Below are positions 12,001-24,400 of a stretch of 64,000 nt of DNA, piece after piece. A program made the position numbers and the translations under genes. The stretch's first letter is position 1, and each line of letters begins with the position of its first letter. Origin of the DNA: Acanthamoeba castellanii str. Neff (lineage: Eukaryota > Discosea > Longamoebia > Acanthamoebidae). The stretch is from contig NW_004457368.1 of NCBI RefSeq assembly GCF_000313135.1, positions 6,218-70,217 of the forward strand. Reading direction: 5' to 3'. Below the pieces are notes generated by a model. That model saw only the letters and a program-made list of their open reading frames with translations. It was not told the origin of the DNA and searched no databases.

Positions 12001-14733
12001 CCCGAGTCGGGTAGTGGCCGAGCCCAATGTCTCATGCGTGAATCGCATCCTCCTCCTCCTCCTCTTCAGGGATCCGCGAGCAGTCTGCCCTCCCACGCGC
12101 ACAGCACCTCCTGCGGTCATTACATGCACGGTGCGCACCACCACAACGTCGCCTCACTCACACAGGCCACCTTAGTATGCTAATTCATGTGCGCTGCGTG
12201 TTGGCGGGTTTTCACGGGCAGCGTCGTGCCGACATGAGTACTATGTCACCCAGCTCAAGACCATGCTCACCGATCCCGTCTTCGTCCTCATGTCGCCCCT
12301 GGACGTCGCCAAGGGCGAGTTCGCCTGTCCGCTGTGCCGCTCGGTGGTACGCACCACATGCGGTACCGTTCCGTGGCTGCTGCCATGTACTGAAGAAATG
12401 TGTGGGTGCCATGCAGGGCAATGCGCTGGTCCCATTGGCCGCGCCGCCATCATCGCCTGCCCACTGCGAGCGCGTGGCAGTGCCGGAGCGTCGGCTGGAG
12501 CTGTTTACCGACCATCGCAGCTTCGATGCCTGGGTCGACAAGAACGTGCGCCAGGAGGCCACATCGCCGGTCGAAGCCACGGCACCGCGCTCCGAGGACT
12601 CGTCATCGTCGGCGCCGACCGACCGCAAGGCCTTCCGCGACACGATGGCCGACTTTGTGTCGCGCGTCTACGGCGTCGCGATGGAGCTGAGTCCGGAGAA
12701 CGTCGCCTTGCCCGCGCCCTATCTCACTCCCTTCGCCTACGCGCTCTTCCCGTCGCTGATCGCTTCCGCCGAGCTGATGCTCCGACCGTCGATCCCGGCG
12801 CTCACCCTCTCCTCTACCGGCGGCGACCAGGCCTTCGCGCCCGACTACGCCGTGGACCGGTGGGAGGCCCTGCGGGGCGTAGTCGACGGGACCCACCGCC
12901 AGAAGGAGGCCGACTACATGCGCACCGTCATGACTTCCCTCTTCCGCCTCGAGGAGCTCAGCTCCAGCTCCAGCTCCAGCGCCGCTGCTGCCGGCGATGC
13001 CCTGTTCGCCCTGCGGAAGCTCATCTTCGGCGGAATCCCGCCCGTCCAGGGCCAGGGCGATGACGCCGCGGTCGCCGACCCACTGCGCATACTGGGCGAG
13101 CTCAAGCGAGGCCCGGGCTCGGCCGACGATGGTGACGATGAGGAGGAAGACGAGAGCCGCATGCAACCGTTCCTGTCGACCGACATGTTCTCGCTCTTCG
13201 TGCCGGTGGTGCTCCTGGAACAGCGCAAGCGGCGCCAGACCGGTACTGAAGGCGGCGGCGGCGACGAGCTCGACAACCTGCTGCGGCTGCTGCTCGTCGG
13301 CACCGTGCTGCAGGCCCTCGTCACGATCGTGCAGCAGATCACGGGCGATCATCGGGGGACGAAAAACAGCGACAGCGCGGCGTCCAGCGGCAAGCAGGAT
13401 TCGCCGCTGGAGACGACCCTCAAAGGCGTCATCGACGCGATGAAGAAGGCGATGATCGCTTCGGCTCTGGCGCCGCCGTTGTCGCCGGCGTCGACATCGG
13501 GCGGGGGTCTGTCCGCCAGCTTCTCGCCGGCCCTGTCGGCGCTCGGCCGTCTGGCCGAGGGGGTCGTCTTCAACGGCGCGCAGCTCGCGGGCGAGGTCAA
13601 GCGGCTCTGCCTGCCCTTCCTCTACCGCGCAGTCCTCTTCCAACACTTCTGCCTCACACGCCCACTCAACCTCAGTACTTTCCTTGGTCTGCATGTCGTG
13701 TATCATTGCGTGTCGTGCGTGTCGTGCGCTAATGTGACGATCGTCTTTAGGCGGTAGGGAGGTGCGAGAGGAGGAGGAGGAGTTCGCGGCACTGCTCGCG
13801 GTGCTGGGGCTTCCCAGCTCGTTGGACGATCTGCTGCTGTCGCCCCCGTCGGGAGGCGGTGCGCTCTCCCGGCTCATCGCCGAGTGGCTCGACGACTTCT
13901 TCTCCTTCCACGCCGCACGGCAAAAGAGGGATCTCGCCGACGCCGACGCGGACGAAGCGGGCAGCACGGTCCGCTTCCCGCTTCCTGCCGAGCCGCTGCT
14001 TGCTCCCGCCCTTCCCTACGAACTGGACCGGTGCGCCTCATTTCGCTTTCGCTTTCGCTTTCGCTCCCCTAACAACCATCACACGCAGATCGGCGCTGCC
14101 CAACATGTACCAGAACATCCAGTACTTCAAGTCGGACGAGAAGCAGCGGTGCGGCGTCTGCGGTACGTCACCCCGGCAGCCGGCGCTCTGTCTTCTCTGC
14201 GGCGAGTTCCTGTGCTTCGCCTCTCGTTGCTGCGCCGGAGAGGAAGGCTCGGGCGAGTGCAACATCGTACGTCCTTTCATTCTGCCCTTTCATTGGTGTT
14301 TGGTTGCTTGCGTGTTGAAGAATGTATTGACATTCACTAAACGAACGTTGTGTTGCGCTACATACAGCATGCGCTCCGCTGCGGTGCGGGCGAGGGCATG
14401 TTCCTCTTGCTCAAGGAGACCGCCGTGGTCATGCTGCGCTACACCATCACCGGGTGCTTCTACTCCTCGCCCTACCTCGGTACCGTCGCTTGCCCCATCT
14501 TTCCCGCTTCCACTGCCCCGCACACTCACTGTGGCGGCCGTGGGCCACTTCCAGACGTGCACGGCGAAGAAGATTCGGGCCTCAGGCGCGGCCGGCCGCT
14601 CTATCTGGACATGGACAGGTACCAAGCACTGCGGGACTTGTGGCTGGGCCACCAGGTGCCCAACGTCATCTCCAAGGAGCGGTCAGGGCAGGCCAACACC
14701 GCCTTCTCCCTCATCCAGTGGCACCGCATGTAG
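6076..14733 (+). CDS. UBR1/UBR2-type N-recognin E3 ubiquitin ligase
   Basis: Recognises N-degrons and ubiquitinates the substrate (N-degron pathway). The UBR box is split over exons: NACGRVWKSGDLAYNCADC (about 6364-6420), CAICVDCFRAGNHEGHDF (about 6537-6590), then, joined in phase, GGGCCDCGDPQAWKPQGFC (about 6605-6735), which is the canonical zinc-binding Cys/His pattern. A winged-helix segment as in UBR1/2 follows (REIIHRLCISPATHSQVVK, about 9440-9500; PYFPHYSKQKVEKAYENY, about 9718-9770). A long basic/acidic helix (10740-10980) precedes the RING-like cysteines CVFCREGDSDENPLC (about 11050-11095), SCGHYMH (about 12110) and FACPLCRS (about 12320-12345). The C-terminal cap has CGVCGTSPRQPALCLLCG and RPLYLDMDRYQALRDLWL, ending in WHRM at 14733. 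An acidic insert at 11340-11700 is an amoebal addition. There are many short introns; exon joins after the UBR box are approximate. Confidence 0.93.
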
Positions 14734-15117
14734 GCCCCCAGCACCGAAGAGACAAAATAAACCCCCTTTGGTGGCCGTCCCCCAGGTAAAGGTATTGACT
14801 ACCTTGAGATGATGGCCTGTGGGTCGTGGCTGCCCATTGCTGCCGCCCCAAGACACACGCCACACACAGAAGTGAGGAACAGGTGGCTTTGAATATATGG
14901 AATTCCTTGTGTCGACAGAAATTTAAGTCCGCTGAGCCGAAAAGATCTTTTTTTCGTGGCGGCAACCACCGTTCGCACGAAAAGATGGAAGAAAGAATGA
15001 ATGGCGCAGGATAGCCGAATACTGTGTGCTCAAATAGCCACGGGCAGGCGAGGCTTCAAACCAACTCAAGGCCTACCTCGAGGCAAGACAAGCAGCAACC
15101 AAACCACAGCAAACCAA
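14734..15117. other. Intergenic: UBR 3' flank and Rac upstream region
   Basis: No gene is seen. From about 14915 to 15117 the sequence is clearly homologous, in reverse orientation, to 47671-47885 upstream of the second Rac copy, including the shared block GTGGCGGCAACCA. It therefore marks the left part of a segmental duplication and probably holds the Rac promoter. Confidence 0.6.
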
Positions 15118-15732
15118 ATGGCTGAGTATCAGGCGATCAAGTGCGTGGCGGTGGGCGACGGTGCGGTGGGCAAGACGTGCCTGCTCATCTCCTACACGAC
15201 CAACGCCTTCCCGGGCGAGTACGTGCCCACGATTTTCGACAATTACTCGGCCAACGTGTTCTACAACAATCGCAAGGTCATCAATCTCGGCCTCTGGGAC
15301 ACGGCCGGCCAGGAGGAGTACGACCGCCTGCGCCCGCTGTCCTATCCGCACACCGACGTCTTCATGCTCTGCTACTCGGCCGTCAATCCCGTGTCGCTGG
15401 CCAACATCAAGCAAAAGTGGCTGCCCGAGGTGCGCCACCACTGCCCCGAGGCGCCCATCCTACTCGTCGCCACCAAGAGCGACCTGCGCGACGACCACCG
15501 CGTGGTGGCCGAGCTGCGGGCCAAGCTGCCGCCGGGCGTCGAGCCGTGCGTGGCCACCGAGCAGGGCCGCAAGCTGGCCGACGAGATCGGGGCCGCCGCG
15601 TTCGTCGAGTGCTCGGCCCGAACGCAGGACAACCTCACCCTCGTCTTCAACGAGGCCATCCGCGTCGCCCTCGAGCCGCCGCCTGCCAAGAAGAAGAGCG
15701 GCAAGCGCGAGAAGAAGTGCTCCCTCTTCTAG
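15118..15732 (+). CDS. Rac/Rho-family small GTPase
   Basis: An intronless 204-residue Rho GTPase, predicted to switch actin organisation and NADPH-oxidase-type effectors at membranes. All G motifs are intact: P-loop GDGAVGKT (13-20), switch [10 protein letters not shown] (35-43), DTAGQEEYD (61-69), TKSD (119-122) and CSA (165-167). The tail is polybasic ([10 protein letters not shown]) and ends in a CAAX box, CSLF, for prenylation. The start at 15118 gives [15 protein letters not shown], the expected Rac N-terminus. The ORF contains about 75 CpG dinucleotides by hand count, typical of this genome. A duplicated copy at 47053-47670 on the other strand has lost every one. This copy is the likely functional gene. 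Confidence 0.97.
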   Translation: MAEYQAIKCVAVGDGAVGKTCLLISYTTNAFPGEYVPTIFDNYSANVFYNNRKVINLGLWDTAGQEEYDRLRPLSYPHTDVFMLCYSAVNPVSLANIKQKWLPEVRHHCPEAPILLVATKSDLRDDHRVVAELRAKLPPGVEPCVATEQGRKLADEIGAAAFVECSARTQDNLTLVFNEAIRVALEPPPAKKKSGKREKKCSLF

Positions 15733-15934
15733 AAAAGGGCACCCGCCACTACATTCTACAACCCGCCTGTACATACGAAGAGAAGAGGAAAAGGAGAGAG
15801 AAAGCTGCAGCAAGACACTCGAGGAGACGATGATGAACCTCCAATTTTGTAACATGGTCTGGCAGCTCAGAACACTACAATACAATCAGATAGTGGTATA
15901 GTACTCCTATGATCATACCTCTGTCACACTACGT

Positions 15935-18900
15935 TCAGCTGTTGTCGGGCTCGAAGAGGGGGAAGTGGGCCTTGGTCCAGAGCCGCACGTCCTTGGTGCT
16001 GGGCCGCAGGGGTTCTTGGGGTCGCCCGCTGGTGCGGTGGTTGTCGCTTGATGGTGGGAGTTGGGCGTTGGCTGTGGTGTAGAGGCTTCGGTGGTCGAGG
16101 AGGTGGGTCCACAGGGAGTGGGTGGCGGCGGCGGTGCGTTCGCGCACGCGCTCGGACTCGCAGTCGAAGAGGAAGGTGCCAAAGAGGCACGAGTACGAGT
16201 GGTCGAGGATCGCCTGCAGGAAGCTCTCGCCGAATTCAAACGACGCCGGGAACTGCAGCACCAACTGGTACACGCACTCGATCCTACAAATGTTACACAC
16301 CACTCTCAAGTGAGTTGCTCTTGAGCGTGTCGCGTGTGTCGTGTTTGTCATGTGTGTCATGTGTGTCATGTGTGTCTGTATGTTGAGTGTGCGGGAGGAA
16401 GGTGTAAACCATTGAAGGAAAATGGGTGAGCGCTGCTTGTCTTTGTGGTTGCTATCGCCGTGTCCAATCCTCTCCCCAAACTTGTGCCCTGTGCCAAGAA
16501 TGAAGAAGAACGAAGAATGAAAGAACGAAGAACGAAAAGGAACGAAGAGGTTAGCAGCATCTGAGATGAAAACCAGCGCCCGAAGCATAAGCCCAGACCC
16601 CGTACCGAACGAAAGCCAGTCCTTCTCGATGAGGCACATGAACCCTTCAATGGAGCGATAGTAGTCGTCGGCCAGCAATTGCACCAGCGACGTGAGCTGC
16701 GGCGTGCGATCCCACCCATCACTACGCGTGCACACACCAATCCGCAACGCAGTGAGTCCCGGCACCCAGCAACAAGCCAGCGAACTCAATGTGCGAACGA
16801 ACCTGCAGTGAATGATGACTGTCGTGCCGCCCTGCATGCACTCCAGGATCTGCATGGCTGACGACAGCAGCAGAGACACGTGCGAGAGCCACCCGGCCGT
16901 CTCCTCGCGCTGCGAGAGCCACACGGCAAAGTCGGGCACCGTCGCGCCGGCCTCGGACCTAAAAACAACCGGCGCCCGCTGTGAGTTTGCGCCGAGGCTG
17001 GGGAGGGGTTAAGGGCGCGTCGGCGTACAGATAAACGAAGGGCAGTTTGGCGACGCGATAGAGGGCGTCGCGCATGACGTGGATGTTCTCGATGCCCAGG
17101 AATTTGCGCTTGGCCTTGCGGTAGTTGGTGGTCTTTTCCATTCCCGCGCCCGCCAGCTGGTTCGCCAGCGCGTTCATCAACGGCCTGCCCCCAGGGCTAA
17201 TGCGTGAGTCAACGAGGAGTGAGAATAGTGGGGGGGGGGAGTTAGGGTACCGGGCGTCCATGATTTGAATGCTGGGCTCGAGGCTGGCGGCGGCCCGGGA
17301 GCGATCGGAGGAGCCGCTCGGGGTCCATGGTCGGCGGGTCGAAGCCGTCGCAGTGGCCGATACGGTGGAGGCCACCGACGCCGCCATCATCGACATCATC
17401 GGGAAAGCCGAGTACGGGGTCGAAGAAGACGATGACGACGAAGATGGTGGTGGAGTATAGAGTGGCGACACGAAGGAAGAAGTGGATGACGAAGCGGGCG
17501 ATGATGACGAAGAAGAGGCAGTGATCACTGGAGAAAAGGAAGAGAGACGAATGGCGTCGACGATGGACTCGTCCTCCTTGCACGTCACTCCCGTCAGACC
17601 GCTGCGGGGCTGCGAGCACCTCACGAGTACGGCGCCGGTGGCGGGGTGGCGCCACACCACGGCAGGAAGGCGCCCCTTGCTGCGGTACTCGGCCGACGCC
17701 TTGAGCGCCTCGTCGGTGATGACGCGAGGCACTATTATGTGACTGCAGACAGCACATGAAAAACGTCAACATTCACACTCGTTCGGGTGTGCGTGTGCGT
17801 GTGCGTGTGCGTGTGCGTGTGCGTGTCGCGAGGGGTGCGAACCTGGGGTAGGTTTCGGAGAGGGCGTAGTCCGCGTTCGCCGCCGAGAGTCGCCAGGCGC
17901 CGCCATCGCCGGCGCCCTCGTTCAGGGTAAGTAGCCCCAGGCGGGTGTACTCGGTCTGCGGGTCGTAGACGACATGCCCGCTGTCGGAATCCTTGGCCGG
18001 CCCAGGCGCCGACGAGGCGAGGAGCGCCTGCTTGTGGAGATAGGGCACAAATTGGAGGGGGTTCTCGGGGAAGCAGAGCTGGTTGATCTTCTCCACCACG
18101 ATCGCCGCGTGGTCTGCGGGCTTGGGACTCCCGGGCAGCGTCGACTGCGCGCATGCGAGACGAATGTGTGAGACCACGCACACTGGTTTGTGCGTGTGCA
18201 GTGGTGTGCGTGTGCGGTGGCGCCTGTGTGTGTGTGTGTGTGTGTGCGGTGGTGTGCACATGTGTGGTACCAGCTGGATGATGTTGAAGTCTTTGAGATG
18301 AATGTTGAACTGGAAGTACTTTCCGCCCAGCTGCGCTTCCTCCTCCTCGACATGAGAGATGTGGCCCAGGCTGATCTTCCAACCCCTGCACCGTTGCCAT
18401 TTGTTTGCTGCGATGGTCAAGATTCAAGAACTAGGGGTTACATCAGGACAGTCACAACGTACCGTGCCATGCGCCAGCCTCGTGCCGTACGAGACGATGC
18501 GTCCTGTGGTCCACAAGAGGCGGTTAACACCAAAACGTCGAAGGCACCTGGGCACGCACGCTTGAGTCGAGGGGTGCGAACCGTTGTGTGGGCAGCTTGA
18601 GGACGGAAGATGACGTGGTAATTTGTGAGCCAGACGGTGCCCAGCTGACCAGTCCCTACACCGCACACCGCCGGGTCCGTGTGGGAGTTGTGGGGTGAGT
18701 CTCACGATGGTGCCTTTCATTACGGAATGCAAATTTAACTCCGAACCTTTGGAGAGGAACGCCATGTCCTCGAGAGTGAGCACGAGCTTCTCGCCGGGCC
18801 ACAGGTGGTCGTTCAAGCTGGTCGACGGTGCCGCGGTTTCCTCCGCAATGGCCTGGTGGGCGGAATGGGGTCGTGTTAGATGCGCTGCGTTGCGCGTGGC

Positions 18901-21250
18901 GTTGGGCCTGTGTGATGACGCAGTTGTGTTGCGTACCGCGGCGATGCGTGAGAGGGAAAGTGCAGTGTTGGTGCGCACGAGCTGGCGCAGCTGCCGCTTG
19001 TCCTGTTTGAGAACGGTTTGGCCAGAGGCCTCTTCGCCCTCCTAACGGCCCAGCTTAGATTGAGTGTGCCCAAGTTCGTTTCCAAACGGGACGAGATAGG
19101 CGTACGTCGGCGCTGCTGGGCTGGAACGCGGAGATGATTTGCGACGACACGCTCCGCTGTTCCAACTCCTCGGCCGGCACGCCCAGCGGGATCAGCTGGA
19201 AGCAGGTGGCCTAGAGGCGAACCAAGAGTTGGTCGGAGTTAAAAAACATCACCACTCATCAGCTGTAGAGGGCCCACGAGCGTACCTCCTCCTTGGTCTT
19301 CTTATCGCCGATGAGGTCGCCCGCCTTGTTTCGGCCGCCTCTAAACCGGAGGTAGCACCCGTACCAGGTCTTGATGTAGTACTGCCCCACATTACATTTC
19401 ACACACGCCGGGGCTATCAGGATTGGTTGGCAGAAAGATATTTAAAAAAATAGAGAAAAATAGAGATTGGAGGTGTCGGGGTTTGTTTTTCTGTCGAAAC
19501 ACGCACTCTGTACTCGCCGTCCTCGTGCGGCTGGAGGGTGAACATCTCCTGCGGTCCGGCCGTCCTCGCCAAGGCGCTCACACTTCCGTCCATCTCCACC
19601 GACAGATAACTGCAGCAACGCAGGGGAGTGAAGGAATCAGCGATGCGGAGAACGTTAGGTACGATGAGGGCAGGCGCCCACCGTGGGCCAAACGGTACCG
19701 TTTGTTGGGGGTGAGGAAGGCGGCGCCCTGATGGCCCATCTCGAGCAGGAAGCACGAGGATTTGCCCAGCGTCTCGCCGCCCATCGCCTGGAACTTGCCC
19801 GCCTTGGTGCACGTGCAGATGAGACCCGAACCGACCAGCCGCACTCCCACCTGCTCCGACGATCGTCTTCAGCGTTCAGTCACACGTGGTGGCCAAAAGA
19901 GGAGGACTACGAGGCCACACGCGCACCTTGATCGCCAGACCGAAGGTTTCGTTGGGCGTGGGCTCGTTCAGCCGCCGAGCCACCACGCTCGTTCCGATCT
20001 GCAGCCAGGCCATGTAATGAGATCAGAGCATACATATAAGCGCCGAGGCGAATGGAGCAATGGACGCACCTTGCCTCTCTCCTCGCCGAGTCCGACGTAG
20101 GTTCGGTAAACACTGCGCAGCGCGAAGCGGCCGTCACCGACCGGCACCGGGGTGAAGAGCTCCGTGTCTCGCGGCGTCATCACCGACCTGCAGATTATAC
20201 GTATCAATCAGCCCAGACCAAAGGTGTGAGCCGACCCACGACCACGCCTGCAATGCAATACAATACAGTGCCATGCGGAGGAGCGTGGGCGTACGCCAGG
20301 CTGAAGGAGCCGTCCTTCCGCTCGACGCTGCAGTACACCCCATTGGCGGCCTTCAGCGCCACGCAATCGCCCGAGTGGTCGGCGGCCGATGCGGTGGCGA
20401 CCGATGAAGTGGAAGAGGCGCGCTGGCCTTTGTGCCGCCACTCGGCGGTGAACAGGTACTTCTGGCCCGCCGACTTTGCCCCGGCGGTGGCCGAGGTGGA
20501 GGGCTCGACGTCGAGCAGGCGGGTCAGCGGGTAGTCGGCCTGCACCTGCTTGGCGCCCACCGTGCGCACGAACCGCTGGGCGGCCTCCGACTTGAGCGCC
20601 ACCCGCGGGAAGTCATGGAAGAAGTGCAGCCAGTGCGGCGACGTGATCGACGAAGAAGAAGAAGACGAAGACGACGATGGTGATGGTGCGGAAGAGGACG
20701 ATGATGAAGAAGAGGAAGCAGCAGCAGCAGCAGCAGGTGGTGGTGTGGATCGTAGGACAGCAGAGGGAGAAGGCGGCGGCGATGGCGACGCTGCTCGCGC
20801 CAGCGGAGGCGAGGCCTGCTGTGGCCTGGCGGCCGGTGCGGGGCTGGCGTTGAGGGGTGGGAAGGAGGAGGGAGGCTTGCCGCGGGCGAGCCCAGAGGAG
20901 AGTTGTGGGCGCAGCACGGGGGGCGGGCGGTGGGGCGGTGGCGGCGGGATGATGGCGGTGCCGCCAGACACCAGCACGGCGGGAGCGGAGAGAGGTGGCG
21001 AGGGAGTGGACGAAAAAGATGAAGGAGCAAAAGATGGAGAGGGAAAAGTAGGAGGAAAAGGAGAAGCTGAAGTCGGGGTGGAAGAAGAAGAAGATGGGGA
21101 ACAGGAGGGGGTGAGCACGGCAGAACCTGCGGCAAAGTCAAACACGGGAGGTGCAGCGATTTTGAGGGCGTTCCTGTTCTCGCGCCTCTTCAGGGCGTCC
21201 CCGGTCGCCGAGCGCGTGGGCCGAACCAAAGGCGCCTCCGCCCCCTCCAT
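15935..21250 (-). CDS. Fascin-like beta-trefoil + GRAM + myotubularin phosphoinositide 3-phosphatase
   Basis: Myotubularins dephosphorylate PI(3)P and PI(3,5)P2 on endosomes. The start at 21250 opens a Ser/Pro-rich region (about 20650-21150). Next come beta-trefoil-like repeats resembling fascin: QKYLFTAEWRHKGQ (about 20420-20460), CVALKAANGVYCSVERKDG (about 20310-20365), RFALRSVYRTYVGLGEE (about 20085-20135) and YYIKTWYGCYLRFRGG (about 19335-19382). A GRAM domain follows (LWPGEKLVLTLEDMAFLSKG, about 18740-18800; NYHVIF, about 18610). The phosphatase has LPAVVWRHPATGAVLVRCSQP (about 17610-17670) and, across an intron, an intact CSDGWDR loop (TGC at about 16805, rest at about 16700-16725). It ends in FPLFEPDNS at 15935. 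Exon joins inside the trefoil part were read only approximately, so a mis-join of two genes cannot be fully excluded. Confidence 0.8.
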
Positions 21251-21450
21251 CCACGTCTGTGTGTTCTCACAGTTTTTTCGGAACCTAAATTGAGTTCAAC
21301 TTAAAATTAAGTCGCCAGGAATGTTAAAATGCTTCGAAATCCGAAACTGCAATGTCGGATGGCCAAAACTGGATTATTCATGGAATTTGGTGAGAGCTTG
21401 GTTTTGCTACGCAAAACTGTGCAAGACAACACACGAAAGAAGGGCACTCG

Positions 21451-24400
21451 ATGGAGACGGCGGTGAATCTGTTGATTCGACCCCCGCGCAATGAGTACCT
21501 GCCCTCCCAATTGGGACCCACCCAATTCACCATCGCTGGTCGACGCTACAAGCGACATGATTTAGAAGTACGTACTGGACCCCTTCCGCCCTTCCACTTC
21601 CCAGCCTCCTCACCCACTACTCTCTCCCTCGTGTGGTGCAGTTGGTGAACCCGCGCAACCTGCGGCTCCGCTGCAGCCATTGGGAGCCCGTGGCCGAGGA
21701 GCGGCCAAGCAAGCGCATGGGGTGCGTCATCTACCTGCACGGCAACAGCGGCTCGCGCATGGATGCCGCGGAGAACGTCGTCATGCTCCTCCACTCCTTC
21801 CGCCTGACCTACTTCGCCTTCGACTTTGCCGGAGCCGGGCAGTCCGAAGGTCTCTGCTTGACCCATCCACCGATCCGGCTCAGCACACATGCAATCGCTA
21901 AACGGAGAGTGTGCGTGTCGTGCGTCGTGTGTTGCAGGCAAGTACATTTCGCTCGGCTATCATGAACAGGACGACGTGGCGACGGTGCTGGCCTACCTCA
22001 AGTCCACCGACACAGTCTCCAATATTTGTACGTCTCCCGCGTGCGGTGTGTGTATGCGTCTGCTGACGACCAATGATGATTGTTGTTTCTTTGTATGTGT
22101 GTAGGTCTGTGGGGACGCAGCATGGGTGCAGTGACGGCGTTGATGTACACGGCCAAAGCCGAGGAGAGGCGCGCGGAAGGCGAGGAGGGGGTGATGGTGC
22201 CGGCAACGCTCGTCCTCGATTCACCCTTCGCCAGTCTCCTCAAGCTCATTCCTGAGGTCGTCGACTCTGCTGATGGCAAAGGCCAATATGTACGCACTGC
22301 ATCCCTTGGTGAGCGCCGACAACAGTCGTGGCTGACGCGACACACGCGACACAGATTAAGCAAATACCGAAGAAGGTGGTGGGCGGACTGCTCGGATTGG
22401 GCATCCCGATTCTGCGCAAGGCTATCAAAGCACGCGCCGAGTTCGACATCTCCGACCTCGAGCCCATCGCAATGGCGCCCAAGTGCAGTGTCCCTGCCAT
22501 ATTTATTCAAGGTCTCACGTCCGGCCCCCAGCCACTGCCTGGCAGTGCTCTCGCTAACGCGCGCGGTGCATGTGCAGGTCGAAACGACACGTTAGTACGA
22601 CCGCACCACACGCAACTGCTGCACGAGGCCTATGGATCGAAGGTAAAGAGGCGGATAATGATCGAAGGTGGGCACAACACGGGCCGAAGCTCGCTGTGCT
22701 TCGAGGAAATCTCTTCCTTCCTCTTTTCGTCGTTCTTTGACGACGAAGGTACGACAGCTTCTTCTCTCTTTTCCTTGTCCGCGGTTGGTCACACATTCGA
22801 GTACTTATCCTCCGTTTGCACACGACAGAGCGCAAGACAATATCCGGTGTGGATGGCAGGTTNNNNNNNNNNNNNNNNNNNNNNNNNNNNNNNNNNNNNN
22901 NNNNNNNNNNNNNNNNNNTGAACAGGACGACGTGGCGACGGTGCTGGCGTACCTCAAGTCCACCGACACAGTCTCCAATATTTGTACGTCTCCCGCGTGC
23001 GGTGTGTGTATGCGTCTGCTGACGACCAACGATGATTTTTGTTTCTTTGTATGTGTGTAGGTCTGTGGGGACGCAGCATGGGTGCAGTGACGGCGTTGAT
23101 GTACACGGCCAAAGCCGAGGAGAGGCGCGCGGAAGGCGAGGAGGGGGTGATGGTGCCGGCAACGCTCGTCCTCGATTCACCCTTCGCCAGTCTCCTCAAG
23201 CTCATTCCTGAGGTCGTCGACTCTGCTGATGGCAAAGGCCAATATGTACGCACTGCATCCCTTGGTGAGCGCCGACAACAGTCCTGGCTGACGCGACACA
23301 CGCGACACAGATTAAGCAAATACCGAAGAAGGTGGTGGGCGGACTGCTCGGATTGGGCATCCCGATTCTGCGCAAGGCTATCAAAGCTCGCGCCGAGTTC
23401 GACATCTCCGACCTCGAGCCCATCGCAATGGCGCCCAAGTGCAGTGTCCCTGCCATATTTATTCAAGGTCTCGACCCTAAGATAATTACTTTTTCACCCC
23501 GCCATCGTGTTGACAGCACGTCCGGCCCCCAGCCACTGCCTGGCAGTGCTCTCGCTAACGCGCGCGGTGCATGTGCGGTGGTGCGTGTGCGTGTGCAGGT
23601 CGAAACGACACGTTAGTACGACCGCACCACACGCAACTGCTGCACGAGGCCTATGGATCGAAGGTAAAGAGGCGGATAATGATCGAAGGTGGGCACAACA
23701 CGGGCCGAAGCTCGCTGTGCTTCGAGGAAATCTCTTCCTTCCTCTTTTCTTCGTTCTTTGACGACGAAGGTACGACAGCTTCTTCTCTCTTTTCCGCGGT
23801 TGGTCACACTTTCGAGTACTGATCCTCCGTTGCACACGACAGAGCGCAAGACAATATCCGGTGTGGATGGCAGGTTCCCTCGTCTGCGTGTGAATCTGGA
23901 TGATCTGGGCGTGCCACATTTTATCTGTCGTGTACGCACACCTCCACTGCTTCACTTCGTCTCTCTAAGCATTGGTTTTCTTATCACATTCCCTCGTTTC
24001 TTCAATGGCCAGCGCTTGCCCTATCCCCTGCAGAAAGAGGAAGTCATCACGTTTGATTCTCTCGTCTCTGTTGCGATCGATCACGCCAGCGTGCAGCTTC
24101 AGCAGCCGTTCACTGGGGTATGTACTGGTCCAGTACACTTCTCTTTCTCTCATTCAGTGATGATGCTTTTCTCGCCGGTGTGGGTAATACTGTCGCTGCG
24201 TCGTGTCAATCGCATGCAGGTAAAAATCGGCGAGTACAAGCTGGGGAGCACCGACGATAACTATAACATTCTCGGGTATGGCGTGGAGGCGATCGGCGGA
24301 GAAAGCGACCAGAAGCTGTTCTACATGCGCGTGGCGGAACAGTACACGGACTCTGATATTATCCTGCTCTTTATTACCACTCGAGTACGTGCCACACCAT

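Noticed and set aside
12603..13967. Long minus-strand open frame opposite the UBR gene
   Set aside because: It is a low-complexity Arg/Glu/Ala shadow of GC-rich coding exons. The plus-strand frame contains RING and UBR-cap motifs; the minus frame has no domain and crosses introns.
22919..23876. A real tandem duplication of the hydrolase gene
   Set aside because: The copies are near identical including introns, and meet exactly at an assembly gap where one stops and the other carries on; an unmerged contig overlap explains this better.
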